Source: Cladochytrium replicatum
Taxonomy: Eukaryota > Chytridiomycota > Chytridiomycetes > Cladochytriales > Cladochytriaceae
DNA: 64,000 nucleotides
Assembly (NCBI GenBank): GCA_025526935.1
Contig: JAHLKD010000043.1
Coordinates: forward strand, 248,001 to 312,000
Reading direction: 5' to 3'
The notes under the pieces are model-generated. The model was not told where the DNA came from. It searched no databases and saw nothing but the letters and a program-made list of their open reading frames with translations. A program made the position numbers and the translations under genes. The stretch's first letter is position 1. Each line of letters starts with the position of its first letter. Positions 21,378-31,242 of the stretch are shown here, in pieces.

Positions 21378-22430
21378 ATGAACAACAACCATTGGAAAGG
21401 GGCCCTCAACTTGAACATGATCCATGACGAAACTCCCACAGAGATTCACGACCAAATCCTCGGGCTGCTCGCCAGCTGGCAGGCAACCCAAGGCTCGCGT
21501 TCAGACTGGGCACTGATCCTGAAAAGAAATCATCTTCGCAAAACCTTGCTTTGTCGCGCCATTACAATCCATGAAGCAATCCAACACAATCTTCTGCATG
21601 TTCTCGATCTCAATCTCTAACTCGGCCTCCTTTCAGGTCCGACTACTCCACAGAAGCCATCGACATAGCAAGCACGAACGGGCACATTGACGCTCTGCGA
21701 TGGTGGAAGCAAAGCGGCCTCCCGGTAAAATACCTTACTCGCGATGACTAGCCCAAGCCGGTTCGCAAGCGTGGAAATCGAGCGGTCTCGAACTCGAATA
21801 GGCGCATGCCGGGTCACGAGCCGACGCAGCGACGCAGCGGCGCGGAATCGATCGACCGACTGACATTGAAGAGCGCGTTCGAGCTTGCGTACTCTGCGTC
21901 GCTGCTCGCGGCGAGTCGGTATGGACACGTGGATGTGCTGCAGCGGTGGAAAGACAGAGGGGTTGAGCTGGAATGGACCGCGGGTGCGATGAACGAGGCG
22001 ACTTTCTGAGGCCACATCAACGTTCTCCACTGGTGGAAGTGCAGCGGGCTCGAACTGAAGTTTACCGTTCATCCATTGATTCAGGCGACGAGGCGGGGAG
22101 AGCTGGACAGGCTGCAGTGGTGGAAAGAGAGCAGACTGCTTCATGCGATTGAAGATGGACCGATAGGGTGAGTCCTTACGCAATGGTTTAAGGCGAGCGA
22201 CGAGTTGAGGTGGCCCGGAGTGGTGATGTATGAAGCGAGCAGATTCAGAAGTTTAAGAGTCCTGCAGTTTTGGTTGGAATGCGGAGGATAGTTGAAATGG
22301 ATGGAAGCTGCGATGGACAAAGCGTGTATGCAGTGGTTGAAGAGTGCTCTGGACTTCACAAGTCAGCTGGGCACGCGGCGACATTCTCCGGTGTGTCTTG
22401 TGCATTCTTACTGGAGATTTAACGTTCCTT
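21378..22430 (+). pseudogene. Dead WWKxSG ankyrin-like repeat gene
   Basis: The N-terminal part (21378-21620) is open: HDETPTEIHDQILGLLASWQ resembles the start of the 12683 copy (DSEIVDEILLLLGSWAGQ), so this is the same family's N-terminal domain. Repeats follow in changing frames: IDIASTNGHIDALRWWKQSG (21655-21715), LAASRYGHVDVLQRWKDRGV (21905-21965), INVLHWWKCSGLELKF (22018-22065) and LDRLQWWKESRLL. Several stops and frame changes make it non-functional. It lies just right of the retroelement fossil, and unlike the copy at 11629 it is heavily decayed. Confidence 0.6.
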
Positions 22431-22521
22431 GAGCTGCTAGCCAACAGCAAGCATTGTAATCAGAATGGAAGTGGGGGTAATAAACAAAGGTTGACATCTC
22501 TTCGTAATCTAAGATTTCCCA

Positions 22522-24583
22522 TCACAGCTTGGGACCAAGCATATCCTCTGGCCTAACCCATTCATCAAACTGCTCTGACGACAACAACCCCAAAGCCATC
22601 GCCGCCTCCTTAAGCGACGTTCCTTCCTTATGCGCTTTTTTCGCAGCTTTGGCAGCGTCTGTTCGAAAATTAGTTAACCTCCACAAAAAGCACTTTCAGT
22701 AGTTCACACGTACTTTCGTATCCAATGTGTGGATTCAGAGCAGTGACAAGCATCAAACTCTCATGAAGCAACGACGCGATCCGCTTCTCGTTCGCCACGA
22801 TCCCGACGACGCAGTTCTTTGTGAAAGAGACTGAGGCGTCGGAGAGGAGACGAATAGAGTGAAGGAGGTTGCGGATGATCATGGGTTTGAAGACGTTGAG
22901 CTAGGATCGTGTGAGATTGAGACTGGAGAGCTGGAAAGGAGGCAATATGGAGGAAATACCTCGAAATGGCCATTTGAGCCGCCTACTGTGACGGCGACAT
23001 GGTTGCCGAATACTTGCGCACACACCATTGTCATAGCTTCGCATTGGGTGGGGTTGACTTTTCCAGGCATGATCGAGGATCCAGGTTCGTTTTCGGGGAG
23101 AAGGAGCTCACCCAATCCACATCGAGGTCCAGATCCTTGGGAGAAAGCGTTTAGATTCTCGTAATTCATCGTACGGCAGGTGTAAATATACCGAGCAAGC
23201 GGATGTCGTTGGCGACCTTCATGAGCGACACTGCGATCGTGTTGAGCGCTCCGTGCGCTTCCACAGCCGCATCGTGTGCGGCGAGCGCTTCAAACTTGTT
23301 CGGTGCAGTCTGGAACGGCAAACCCGTAATCTTTGAGATTTCCGCTGCGACCTTAACATCGAATCCAACCCTCGTGTTCAGGCCCTGGCACAAATGCACC
23401 ATCGTCAGACAAGACGTGAATATTGCAAGTCCCAATTGTCCACATACAGTTCCAACCGCAGTTCCGCCCTGCGCGAGAAGGTAAATCCGTGGCAGCACGC
23501 TCTTAACCCTCTCGATTCCGAACGCGACCTGCTGCGCGTACCCGGAAAACGCCTGCCCAAGCGTCAGAGGCGTCGCATCCTGCGTGTGCGTCCGACCAAT
23601 CTTGATGATCTTTGCCCATGATTTTGCCTTTTCGTCAAGTGCGTTGTGGAGGGTTTGGAGCGCAGGGATCATGCGCTTGTTGAAATCGATCGCAGCGGCG
23701 ATGTGCATAGCAGTTGGGAAGCTGGAGAAATGGAATGAGAACAGCGCACTTTAGTCATGAGAGGTGGCATCTGGATTACGTGTCGTTGGAGGATTGGGAC
23801 ATGTTGACGTGGTCGTTGGGGTGCACGGGCTTCTGTGTGCCGCGTTCTTTGATGCCCAGAATCTCGTTCGCGCGGTTGGCGATCACCTCATTGACGTTCA
23901 TGTTGCTCTGGGTTCCAGAACCGGTTTGCCAGACCACGAGAGGGAACTGGTCGTTCAGCTTCCCAGCGAGTATCTGAAAAATATCATTTCATTTTCTTGA
24001 GCATTATTGACTGCATCCCCCTTTCGCACCTCGTCGCATGCTTGAGTAATCGCGTCTGCCAGTTCTTTCTATGCACACTGGTTAGGAGAAGTATGGAATA
24101 GGTTTCCCTTTTAAACCTTGAGGCCAAAGGAGACATTGACGATCGCAGAAGCCTTCTTCAGGATTGCAAAGGCCTCGATCACACCTTGGGGCATGCGATC
24201 GGTGTCCTGCGCAATCTCAAAGTTTTCAAGCGAGCTGTGATGGAGTAACTATCAATTAAGTGATGTGTAAGAATATGAATACGAACCGCTGAGTCTGGGC
24301 ACCCCAGTAAGCCGACGAGGGCACCTTGATATCTCCGAAAGTGTCGTGTTCGATGCGGAATGACTAGGAACGGATTGTGAGGTATAGTTTGGCCATGCAC
24401 ACAACTGTTCTGTACCATTGTTCGTGCAGTGGGTTCTTCTTTGGAGTGTTCAGCCGTGGCAGCAACGTTCTTAAAGAGTTCAGGGGAGTGAGTCTTCGCT
24501 TGATCTGCCAGTTGGCACACGGCGAGTGACGCACCCATCCGATATGTCATATATCCACTTTGGGTTACATTACGATGACTCAT
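22522..24583 (-). CDS. Fumarate hydratase (class II fumarase)
   Basis: Catalyses reversible hydration of fumarate to malate in the TCA cycle; fungal enzymes act in mitochondria and cytosol. Exons read on the minus strand give [20 protein letters not shown] then [21 protein letters not shown], a block ending [56 protein letters not shown] and the lyase signature [16 protein letters not shown] (near 23080). It ends [17 protein letters not shown] at 22522. Seven or more introns of about 45-110 bp are implied. The start at 24583 gives a leader of about 56 residues before the conserved domain, consistent with a mitochondrial presequence though not strongly Arg-rich. Catalytic Ser (SIMPGK loop) and His (GRTHTQD) are present. 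Confidence 0.95.
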
Positions 24584-24768
24584 TGCTAGAAAAACTAGAA
24601 ATAGAAAATAGAAAAATACAAAATTGCAATTGCAAAAATGCTTTGTTTCTTCCTTGAAGTTTGGAGCTGGACTTACTTGATTTCCAATTAATTGTATGTA
24701 TTAACTAAATACAACGTGTATTGATATAATAGTTCTCGGAATACACCTACTTACCAGCCTTTCTCAAG

Positions 24769-25932
24769 ATGTGCGCAACTGAAATGCCCCTCAACAAGGC
24801 AGAGCTGCACATCGCTTTATGGTCTAAACTCACGAAGGAACTCCAACGTAGCATCTTGATCCAATACTCCCAGCGCAATCTATCGCTCCTCGCACTCTTT
24901 GCATATCTCCACTCCACTACCTTCGCTGCTTCGACAATATCCTTCGCTCATCAAATTGGCTCGGGGTGTTTGGAGACGAGAGTGGATACAGGACCGATTT
25001 TCGGGAATATGAAGATGAAGATGATGAGGATCCGATATTGAGGGACTTGCACATTCGCAGCAAGGACAACGAATGGTTCCTCGAGTTTCGCCTCCAGAAT
25101 GGGCTTTTTGTTTCCATGGCGGATCTGTTCCGATGCGCGGGTAACGAAATTGAAAGATGCGCGAAAAGAAGAGAGGATGGCGGATAGAGAGTGGTGATGA
25201 GAGTGGTGAGGAGTCGGAGACCGAGGAAGAGAACGACGTCAGCGAGGGAGGATCTCTTGCATACTAGATCATCGTGCACGACTGGCTCCCCAGTTTTCTT
25301 ATTTCCACGTGTTTCTACTCCGGCGATCTCTCCCTAGTCCGTGCCTTTGAAGATCTATGTGTACCCTCCGCCGAACCCGAAACTCATCCACCAGCAAGAC
25401 GCGGTTCCCTCGTATTGGACCCAATCTTCCCCATCAGACATCATACACTCCCTGGCTCTGGGCTCTCTACGCAGCAGCACACAATGGTAGCATCAAAATC
25501 GCAGAGTACATAGTTGAACGCGCATCACACACGTGGAACTTGCATGGAGATAACACAAAGGAGCAGCTCTACACCGAATACGTGGAAGTAAGACGCTCGT
25601 TGGATATCAATGGATACGTCGAGTTTCGGCAGGAACAGAGAGCGCTGATTGAGCCTCGCATCCAGGTCGTGGATCTTGCGATACGGAGGTTGCACGTGGA
25701 TTTTGTGAGATGGTTCGTGGGGAGGTATGTTGAGGTAATGCAACTCCCGCTTGCGGTAAACGAAGCGGCGATCATGGAGGTGGAGAAAGGGGTTGGGATT
25801 GAGCTGATGATGGGTTTGTTTAAGGAAGAGTTTGGGAAGGGGAGGATCAGAGTGGTGAAGAGGAGCTTTGCGACAGAGACCGAAGTGGAAGCATTGGAAC
25901 ATTCTAAACCAGATTTGGTTAAAGATAGATGA
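24769..25932 (+). pseudogene. Ankyrin-like protein locus, frame-broken or multi-exon
   Basis: Three plausible coding stretches on the plus strand: 24769 to about 24955 (KLTKELQRSILIQYSQRNLS, helical), 24966-25187 in another frame (EDEDDEDPILRDLHIRSKDN, acidic) and 25357-25932 (WALYAAAHNGSIKIAEYIVE, ankyrin-like; then YVEFRQEQRALIEPRIQVVD). They could be exons of one gene, but no clean splice sites join the first two, so a damaged gene is equally likely. The protein resembles the non-canonical ankyrin proteins common in this window. Function unknown. Confidence 0.4.
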
Positions 25933-26339
25933 AAGGAATAAAGGTTGCCAAGATCTTATATCTTAATGTCAGCCCCAGCCCTGAGCAGACAGTCAGAAAA
26001 AATGGAACATAGCGATGAGATCTCACATCTCTTGGGCAACAAGATAAACCAAAGGTGCGCTATCCGATCAGCTGCGCGCAGATCAATATTTGATCATCGT
26101 TAGGGCCAAGGATCAAAACTTGATTTATGCTTCGGGTTGTTTGAATCTAGTTGATGTGGCTTTACATCAAACATCATGTTCTTGGCTCCTTGTTGATATT
26201 TCGAATGCCAATAATACCGGAATCCTTGTCACTTGAAGAAAATTTGTGAGGCGAAAATTTCAATTCTCCGCAACCGTGCCATCCAAATGTGGGGGAATAA
26301 AGTTTTTTGTTTGGAGCGTGGGATGTTGTTGTGGAAATC
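25933..26339. other. Intergenic region
   Basis: About 400 bp with no coding signal. It contains the 3' side of the ankyrin-like locus and the presumptive promoter of the secreted Cys-rich gene. Confidence 0.4.
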
Positions 26340-27489
26340 ATGGTTACCTCTTGGATCTCTTTGCCGATCTTAATCCTCATCGCGTTTGCTACACGTTCAC
26401 TCTCGCAGGGGGATGCGGAGGATGACTTATGTACGTCTCTCAAAGGGACTTGCCAGGTAAATTATTGTCCGGTTGCACTGAGTTTGGGCCACTCGATTTA
26501 CCTCATCGGATTTCCCTGTTTAGAGTACCTCCTCCACCTGCAAGTACAACTTCGTATCAGGTCTCTGTCCCTCATCTCCGTCCACCGTAAAGTGCTGGTA
26601 GGTTCCACCAATCCTACTTGTTTCAAGATCGCCAATATGAGACAATGTCCAGCGTCCCCCCGGACACGAAATGCTTCAACGTTGTCGGTCAATGCAAGGA
26701 TGTCTCTGCTGGATGCTCAAGTGGCTCATTTCTTAACAATTACTGCCCCAACTTTCCCGCCTCCATCAAGTGTTGGTAGGTTTTGGAGTGCACTTTTTTT
26801 ATATCCATTCTCATTTCTTTTCAGCCCCACTCGTGTAGACTCTGTCATTCAGGATCGGGCGTGCTGGAATGCAGGGGGGACTTGTATGGCAACATCAAGC
26901 AATAGCTGCTCTAGCAACGGGGGCACGTTCAAAGACAATCTCTGTCCATCGAGTGGGAACACCATAAAGTGTTGGTAAGTTCAATTGCGGTGTGTTCTGG
27001 CGACAAAGCGAAATGGATCATGCCGATGAAGCACGTCCACACACTAAAACAACCCACTTTGATCTTTGTAGTATCTTTGGTGTTGGAACTCCAACCGCGA
27101 CTTTACCCGGTACTCCTACAATCACACCAGCCGTATCCACGCCCGCTACTCGCACTACATCGAGGACCACCTCGCGTACCACTCCGGTTGTCATTTCTAC
27201 CCCGACTGTCGTGCGCACAACCAGCACGCGGATCACCTCGCGCACCACTCCGGTTGTCATAACTACCCCTGACGATCCGCAGTCTCCTACCCCGACCGTC
27301 GTGCGCACCACCAGCACGCGGATCACCTCGCGCACCACTCCGGTTGTCATAACTACCCCTGACAATCCGCAGCCTTCTACCCCAACCGTCGTGCGCATCA
27401 CCAGCACGCGGATCACCTCGCGCACCACTCCGGTTGTCATAACTACCCCTGACGATCCGTTGCCTCCGACCCCCACCGTCGTCGTTTAG
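26340..27489 (+). CDS. Secreted Cys-rich protein with three CxxxGxC..CP..KCC modules and a Thr/Pro mucin-like tail
   Basis: Five exons, 26340-26456, 26524-26597, 26653-26775, 26825-26974 and 27072-27489, give an exact 293-residue protein. A signal peptide is clear (WISLPILILIAFATRSLSQ). Three six-cysteine modules follow, each ending in KCC split by a phase-2 intron: CTSLKGTCQ...GLCPSSPSTVKCC, CFNVVGQCK...NYCPNFPASIKCC and CWNAGGTCM...NLCPSSGNTIKCC. One-module-per-exon structure implies exon duplication. The rest is Thr/Pro-rich with 30-residue repeats (TVVRTTSTRITSRTTPVVIT), likely O-glycosylated. Similar Cys modules occur on secreted fungal wall- or peptidoglycan-directed proteins, but no catalytic domain is present. 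Probable cell-wall or extracellular adhesin-like protein; no GPI signal is evident. Confidence 0.8.
27180..27479 (+). repeat. 90-bp coding minisatellite in the mucin-like tail
   Basis: The segment CGCACCACTCCGGTTGTCAT begins at 27241, 27331 and 27421, an exact 90-bp period, with a shortened copy just upstream. Units are almost identical at nucleotide level, so copy number is probably variable between strains. Confidence 0.9.
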
Positions 27490-29033
27490 CTTTGCACTTC
27501 GGTTATCTCTTTTGTTTGGTGTTCTTTGGTACACCAAGCTTATTAGAAGAGATGGATAATCGTTGAATCTGATTCTCTGCCTATCAGTCATCTATGCGCT
27601 TTTGGCACATTCGAAGTATGAGGATTTTTAATTGGATAACCGCTATGAGGTTACAGGCGTTGTTAAGTTCGATGTATGTTGAATGAGGAGTTTAGTATTT
27701 GCTGGTTGTAATAACTGGTAGCAAATCGATTAAATCGATACGGTCTCGGTAATTCTGTTTCGATTGTATGACACGATCCTGTTGGGGAACATTGACTTGC
27801 AAAATTACAGATTTGGTTGTTTGACAAGTGTTGACAAGCAAATACTGCAGGTGACCAGTAACTTGCTCAACAATGGAGCAGGGATCGGCGTGGTTCCTGA
27901 GAAGTGCAGCCATCTCGTCTGTCCTTGGAGAAACCTTGAACGGTGATGAAACTTTTTAAACGAGATAAGCTCAGAAACGAAGGAACTACCTGTTTTGCGG
28001 GAGGTATACTCCGAAGCACAAGAGGTCAGCACGACTACGGGGTGATTGAAGGTGTGAGGTTCTCAATGGTCAACCGCATCTCGGTTTGCGAATTAGGCTT
28101 GAATGGGCGAAGCACACAAAGGCTCTGAGATGTGTGAGCTAAATCGCTATCACGTGCACGCAAAAAGCTATTGATGGAGATTGTGGGACCTCCCCCAAGC
28201 CAACAGTACTTGTCACCGCCCCACATGGCTATGATTAGATCTTTTGGTCTTTGCTGGGGAAGACAGCCATGAGCAACATTAATTGCAAAGGTTATATATC
28301 TCTCCTTTCGCACGAGATCAGATCTGGAAAACCAGCTGATGATCCGGCCAACGAGCAGAAATCATCAGCTCAGCCGCCTCTGACTCCCTTTGAACTCGGG
28401 AATCTACCCATTTGACTTTAGACGATGAGGCTCTGAGACCTCGTTCAGAAGCTGATGTTGTCTTGTCAGTTGCAGCCCGGGAGAAAAGCTAGATCGGACT
28501 GTTACCACAGATGCAGCTGATTTGCCATGTGCAACTTGAAAGTCATCGATAACAGCTCCAGACTGAAACGTCTGCTTCCGAAAAATGTCAGCTTTGATGG
28601 GACATTCTCAAACACTTCACTTTTTGTGCGGCGTTGTAGGGGTTCTTTGTCGGGACCTCTAACTGTTTAACTGTTCTAAACTCTTCGGTTTGGCCAGGCA
28701 CACACGCAGTTCACTTTTTGGAGAGCTGTCTGTCGTGCCGTTCACTTGTACGTTATGCGCAATAGCTAATCTCGGGACTCGACGCAGTCTGCACTATCAA
28801 TATTTCGCCCTTGTGAAATGCTGCGGTAGTGTTTGAGTCAGCCCTATCTCGTCCTTTCTCTTTGAAGTCGCACAAGCTCGATCGGACGAATGCATCTCAC
28901 AAACCGCCTTTCTCCACTGAGATGCGCGAGCCGCGGTTGCGATGAAGTGAACCAGGGTTGTGTCAGCAGCCCGCCCTTAAGCCATTGGTGCTTGCACAGC
29001 CACAGCTATTCTTCACTTCCCTAAGCAAAGAAT
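27490..29033. other. Long intergenic region before RPS2
   Basis: About 1.5 kb without a recognisable gene. Short open stretches (27692-27946, both strands) do not resemble proteins. The right part should contain the RPS2 promoter. Confidence 0.4.
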
Positions 29034-29203
29034 GTGAGTTGCGGCCCGGGGGGCATTGCGGGCGGAGACTGCGGGTTGTGTCGGTGGGTGGATGGGATGG
29101 ACGGATGTTGGATGTGTAGTATTGGAGCTATCTGGATGGGTGTGTGGGTGGATGGATGGATGGTGGAGCTACTGGAGCGTTGAGCTGACTGGACTGTCTT
29201 CAG
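29034..29203 (+). promoter_or_regulatory. Probable 5' UTR intron of RPS2
   Basis: A strong donor (GTGAGT at 29034) and acceptor (TGTCTTCAG ending 29203) sit just upstream of the RPS2 ATG at 29207. Ribosomal protein genes of fungi often carry such leader introns. The intron contains a GGAT-type tract at about 29149-29164. Transcript data would settle it. Confidence 0.5.
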
Positions 29204-29206
29204 AAC

Positions 29207-29998
29207 ATGGCTGACTCTGGCTCGGCCGAACGTGGACGCGGTGGTTTCGGACGTGGACGTGGACGTGGTGACCGTCGTGGTCGTCGCGGGGACCGCCGTG
29301 GACGCCGTGGAAAGGAAAGTGAGTCCGAGAAGTGGGTGCCCGTCACCAAGCTCGGTCGTCTCGTCGCCGCCGGCTTGATCCGCTCCATTGAGGAGGTCTA
29401 TCTCTTCTCGCTCCCCATCAAGGAGTATCAGATCGTCGACGCTTTCCTCCCCTCGCTCAAGGACGAGGTCATGAAGATCATGCCTGTCCAGAAGCAGACC
29501 CGTGCCGGTCAGCGCACCCGTTTCAAGGCCTTTGTCGTCATTGGGGACTTCAACGGCCACGTCGGTCTCGGTGTCAAGTGCTCCAAGGAAGTCGCCACCG
29601 CCATCCGTGGTGCCATCATTCTTGCTAAGCTTTCCGTGATTCCTGTCCGCCGTGGTTACTGGGGTACCGTGCTCGGTGACCCGCACACCGTGCCCGCCAA
29701 GGTCACCGGAAAGTGCGGGTCTTCGGTCGTGCGTCTCGTGCCTGCTCCCCGTGGTACTGGTATCGTCGCTGCCCCCGTACCCAAGAAGCTTCTCCAGCTC
29801 GCCGGTATCTCGGACTGCTACACCCAGTCCAAGGGTTCCACCCGAACCCTCGGCAACTTTGTTAAGGCAACCTTCATGGCCATCTCGCACACCTACAGCT
29901 TCTTGACCCCCGATTTGTGGGCCTCCACTGTGTTCAGCGCCTCGCCCTACCAGCAGCACAGCGACTTGCTTGCCAAGACCACAAAGAAGGTCTACTAA
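29207..29998 (+). CDS. RPS2: 40S ribosomal protein S2 (uS5)
   Basis: Intronless 263-residue coding sequence. The N-terminal RG-rich tail ([20 protein letters not shown]) is the usual arginine-methylation region of eukaryotic uS5. The S5 domain follows with [55 protein letters not shown] and [10 protein letters not shown]; the C-terminal part has [20 protein letters not shown] and ends in TKKVY. uS5 sits at the mRNA entry channel and contributes to decoding fidelity. Codon usage is strongly biased to C-ending codons, as expected for high expression. It also makes the opposite strand open for 395 codons, which I regard as an artefact. Confidence 0.98.
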   Translation: MADSGSAERGRGGFGRGRGRGDRRGRRGDRRGRRGKESESEKWVPVTKLGRLVAAGLIRSIEEVYLFSLPIKEYQIVDAFLPSLKDEVMKIMPVQKQTRAGQRTRFKAFVVIGDFNGHVGLGVKCSKEVATAIRGAIILAKLSVIPVRRGYWGTVLGDPHTVPAKVTGKCGSSVVRLVPAPRGTGIVAAPVPKKLLQLAGISDCYTQSKGSTRTLGNFVKATFMAISHTYSFLTPDLWASTVFSASPYQQHSDLLAKTTKKVY

Positions 29999-30371
29999 AC
30001 GATCATGGCTACCGTTAACTGCATATTTTTTTGAAAATAATACAGCCAGCACAAAAACTAGAGTTTGTTCACTGTACTCTTCTAGAACTCGGCCGTTGTT
30101 TAGCGTGGATTGTGTGAAGTAGTCCTCAAAGACCGGTTCAGAGTTGTGAAGGAGGTTTGCACCATTTACGAATGGAACTGATGCCAAGTTCAAGCCTTTC
30201 CTCATCAAAATAACACCGACCTGTCTTGTGCCTTAATTTTACTTGAATCTTGTCGTGAATCTCGTCTCGCACACTCTGATGCAGTAAAACCCTATCTCAG
30301 ACTCTATGAAGGATCTCGGTTCCGGACTCTGAAGCGCATCTTATTTTTTCACTTTGATTGGTTGGAAATCA

Positions 30372-30839
30372 ATGTCCACAAACTCAGCTCTCAAAACGCT
30401 CGAAAAGCACCCTCCAGCCCCATTCAACTACCATGCACCCCCGGAGTCCGCCACCACATCCTACTGGACCCTCAGCGAAGGCTACGCCATCCGCACGGGC
30501 TTCTCGTGCCGGGAATGCCGGCTCGTGATCCAAAAGGGAGAAGCTGTGACCGTCCGCGACGGACGCAAGATGCGGCTGTTCTATCACAGGGAATGTTTCT
30601 CTGGGGACCCGGACCCGCGCACGCAGCCCAACAGCTCGTACTCTGGCGAACTTAAAAGCGTGATCGCGGAACGGGCTCCCAGCGTCAAGGGCGTTGGGAA
30701 GTGGAGTGTGGAGAGGTATGGGTATGCGCCGAATTATGAGGGATGGGCTGATGGGGTTGGGATACTTGGTGGTGGAAAGAAGGGTGGTACGATTGGGAGT
30801 AGGAAGACGTCGAGTGTGGATGGTGCGAAAGGGAAGTGA
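30372..30839 (+). CDS. Small zinc-binding (treble-clef-like) protein
   Basis: Single-exon 155-residue protein starting at ATG 30372 (an upstream TTG is not needed). The core has SYWTLSEGYAIRTGFSCREC then RLVIQKGEAVTVRDGRKMRL, FYHRECFSGDPDPRTQ. The CxxC...HxxC set fits a single Zn site, similar to PARP-type or LIM-like fingers, and 'KMRLFYHRECFSGDPDPRTQ' looks like a conserved signature of small protist and chytrid proteins. The tail is Gly/Lys/Ser-rich. Function unknown; protein or nucleic-acid binding is inference. Confidence 0.7.
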   Translation: MSTNSALKTLEKHPPAPFNYHAPPESATTSYWTLSEGYAIRTGFSCRECRLVIQKGEAVTVRDGRKMRLFYHRECFSGDPDPRTQPNSSYSGELKSVIAERAPSVKGVGKWSVERYGYAPNYEGWADGVGILGGGKKGGTIGSRKTSSVDGAKGK

Positions 30840-31242
30840 TCCCAATGCGAATGGTTCGGAACACACCAGTGATGGCGTTTTAAGTTGCAGTCGATCGGCG
30901 CATGGAAAGTCATCGAACATCACGCTCGCAAATTCGATCTCGCAACTTTAACATACCGCAATCGCATTCCTCTGGAGCCTTGATATTTCAGGAGTCGTTG
31001 AGCTCGATTGCTGGAGCGAAGCATGACCGAGAGACACCACATCACTGTCGACTCAGAAAAATTGGACCGCTACCCGAACATTCAGATCCACTCGGAAGTG
31101 GGAGAAAGTGCAGGGAATGTGATGAATGAATTAGAGCAGTGAATAGTTATTTTAGATCATTCACAGCATGAGAAATGCTAGAAATTAGCAGATCAAAAAG
31201 ACGTTAAATGGCTTGGGCACATCTTCCCTGCTCATCGGTCTC

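Noticed and set aside
27018-27591. Two open frames antisense to the mucin-like repeats
   Set aside because: The 90-bp period is a multiple of three, so any stop-free frame stays open through all units. No independent start, splice or family evidence.
29021-30208. 395-codon open frame antisense to RPS2
   Set aside because: It lies wholly opposite a highly expressed gene with C-biased third positions, which removes stops from the antisense frame. The predicted protein is low complexity and unlike any family.
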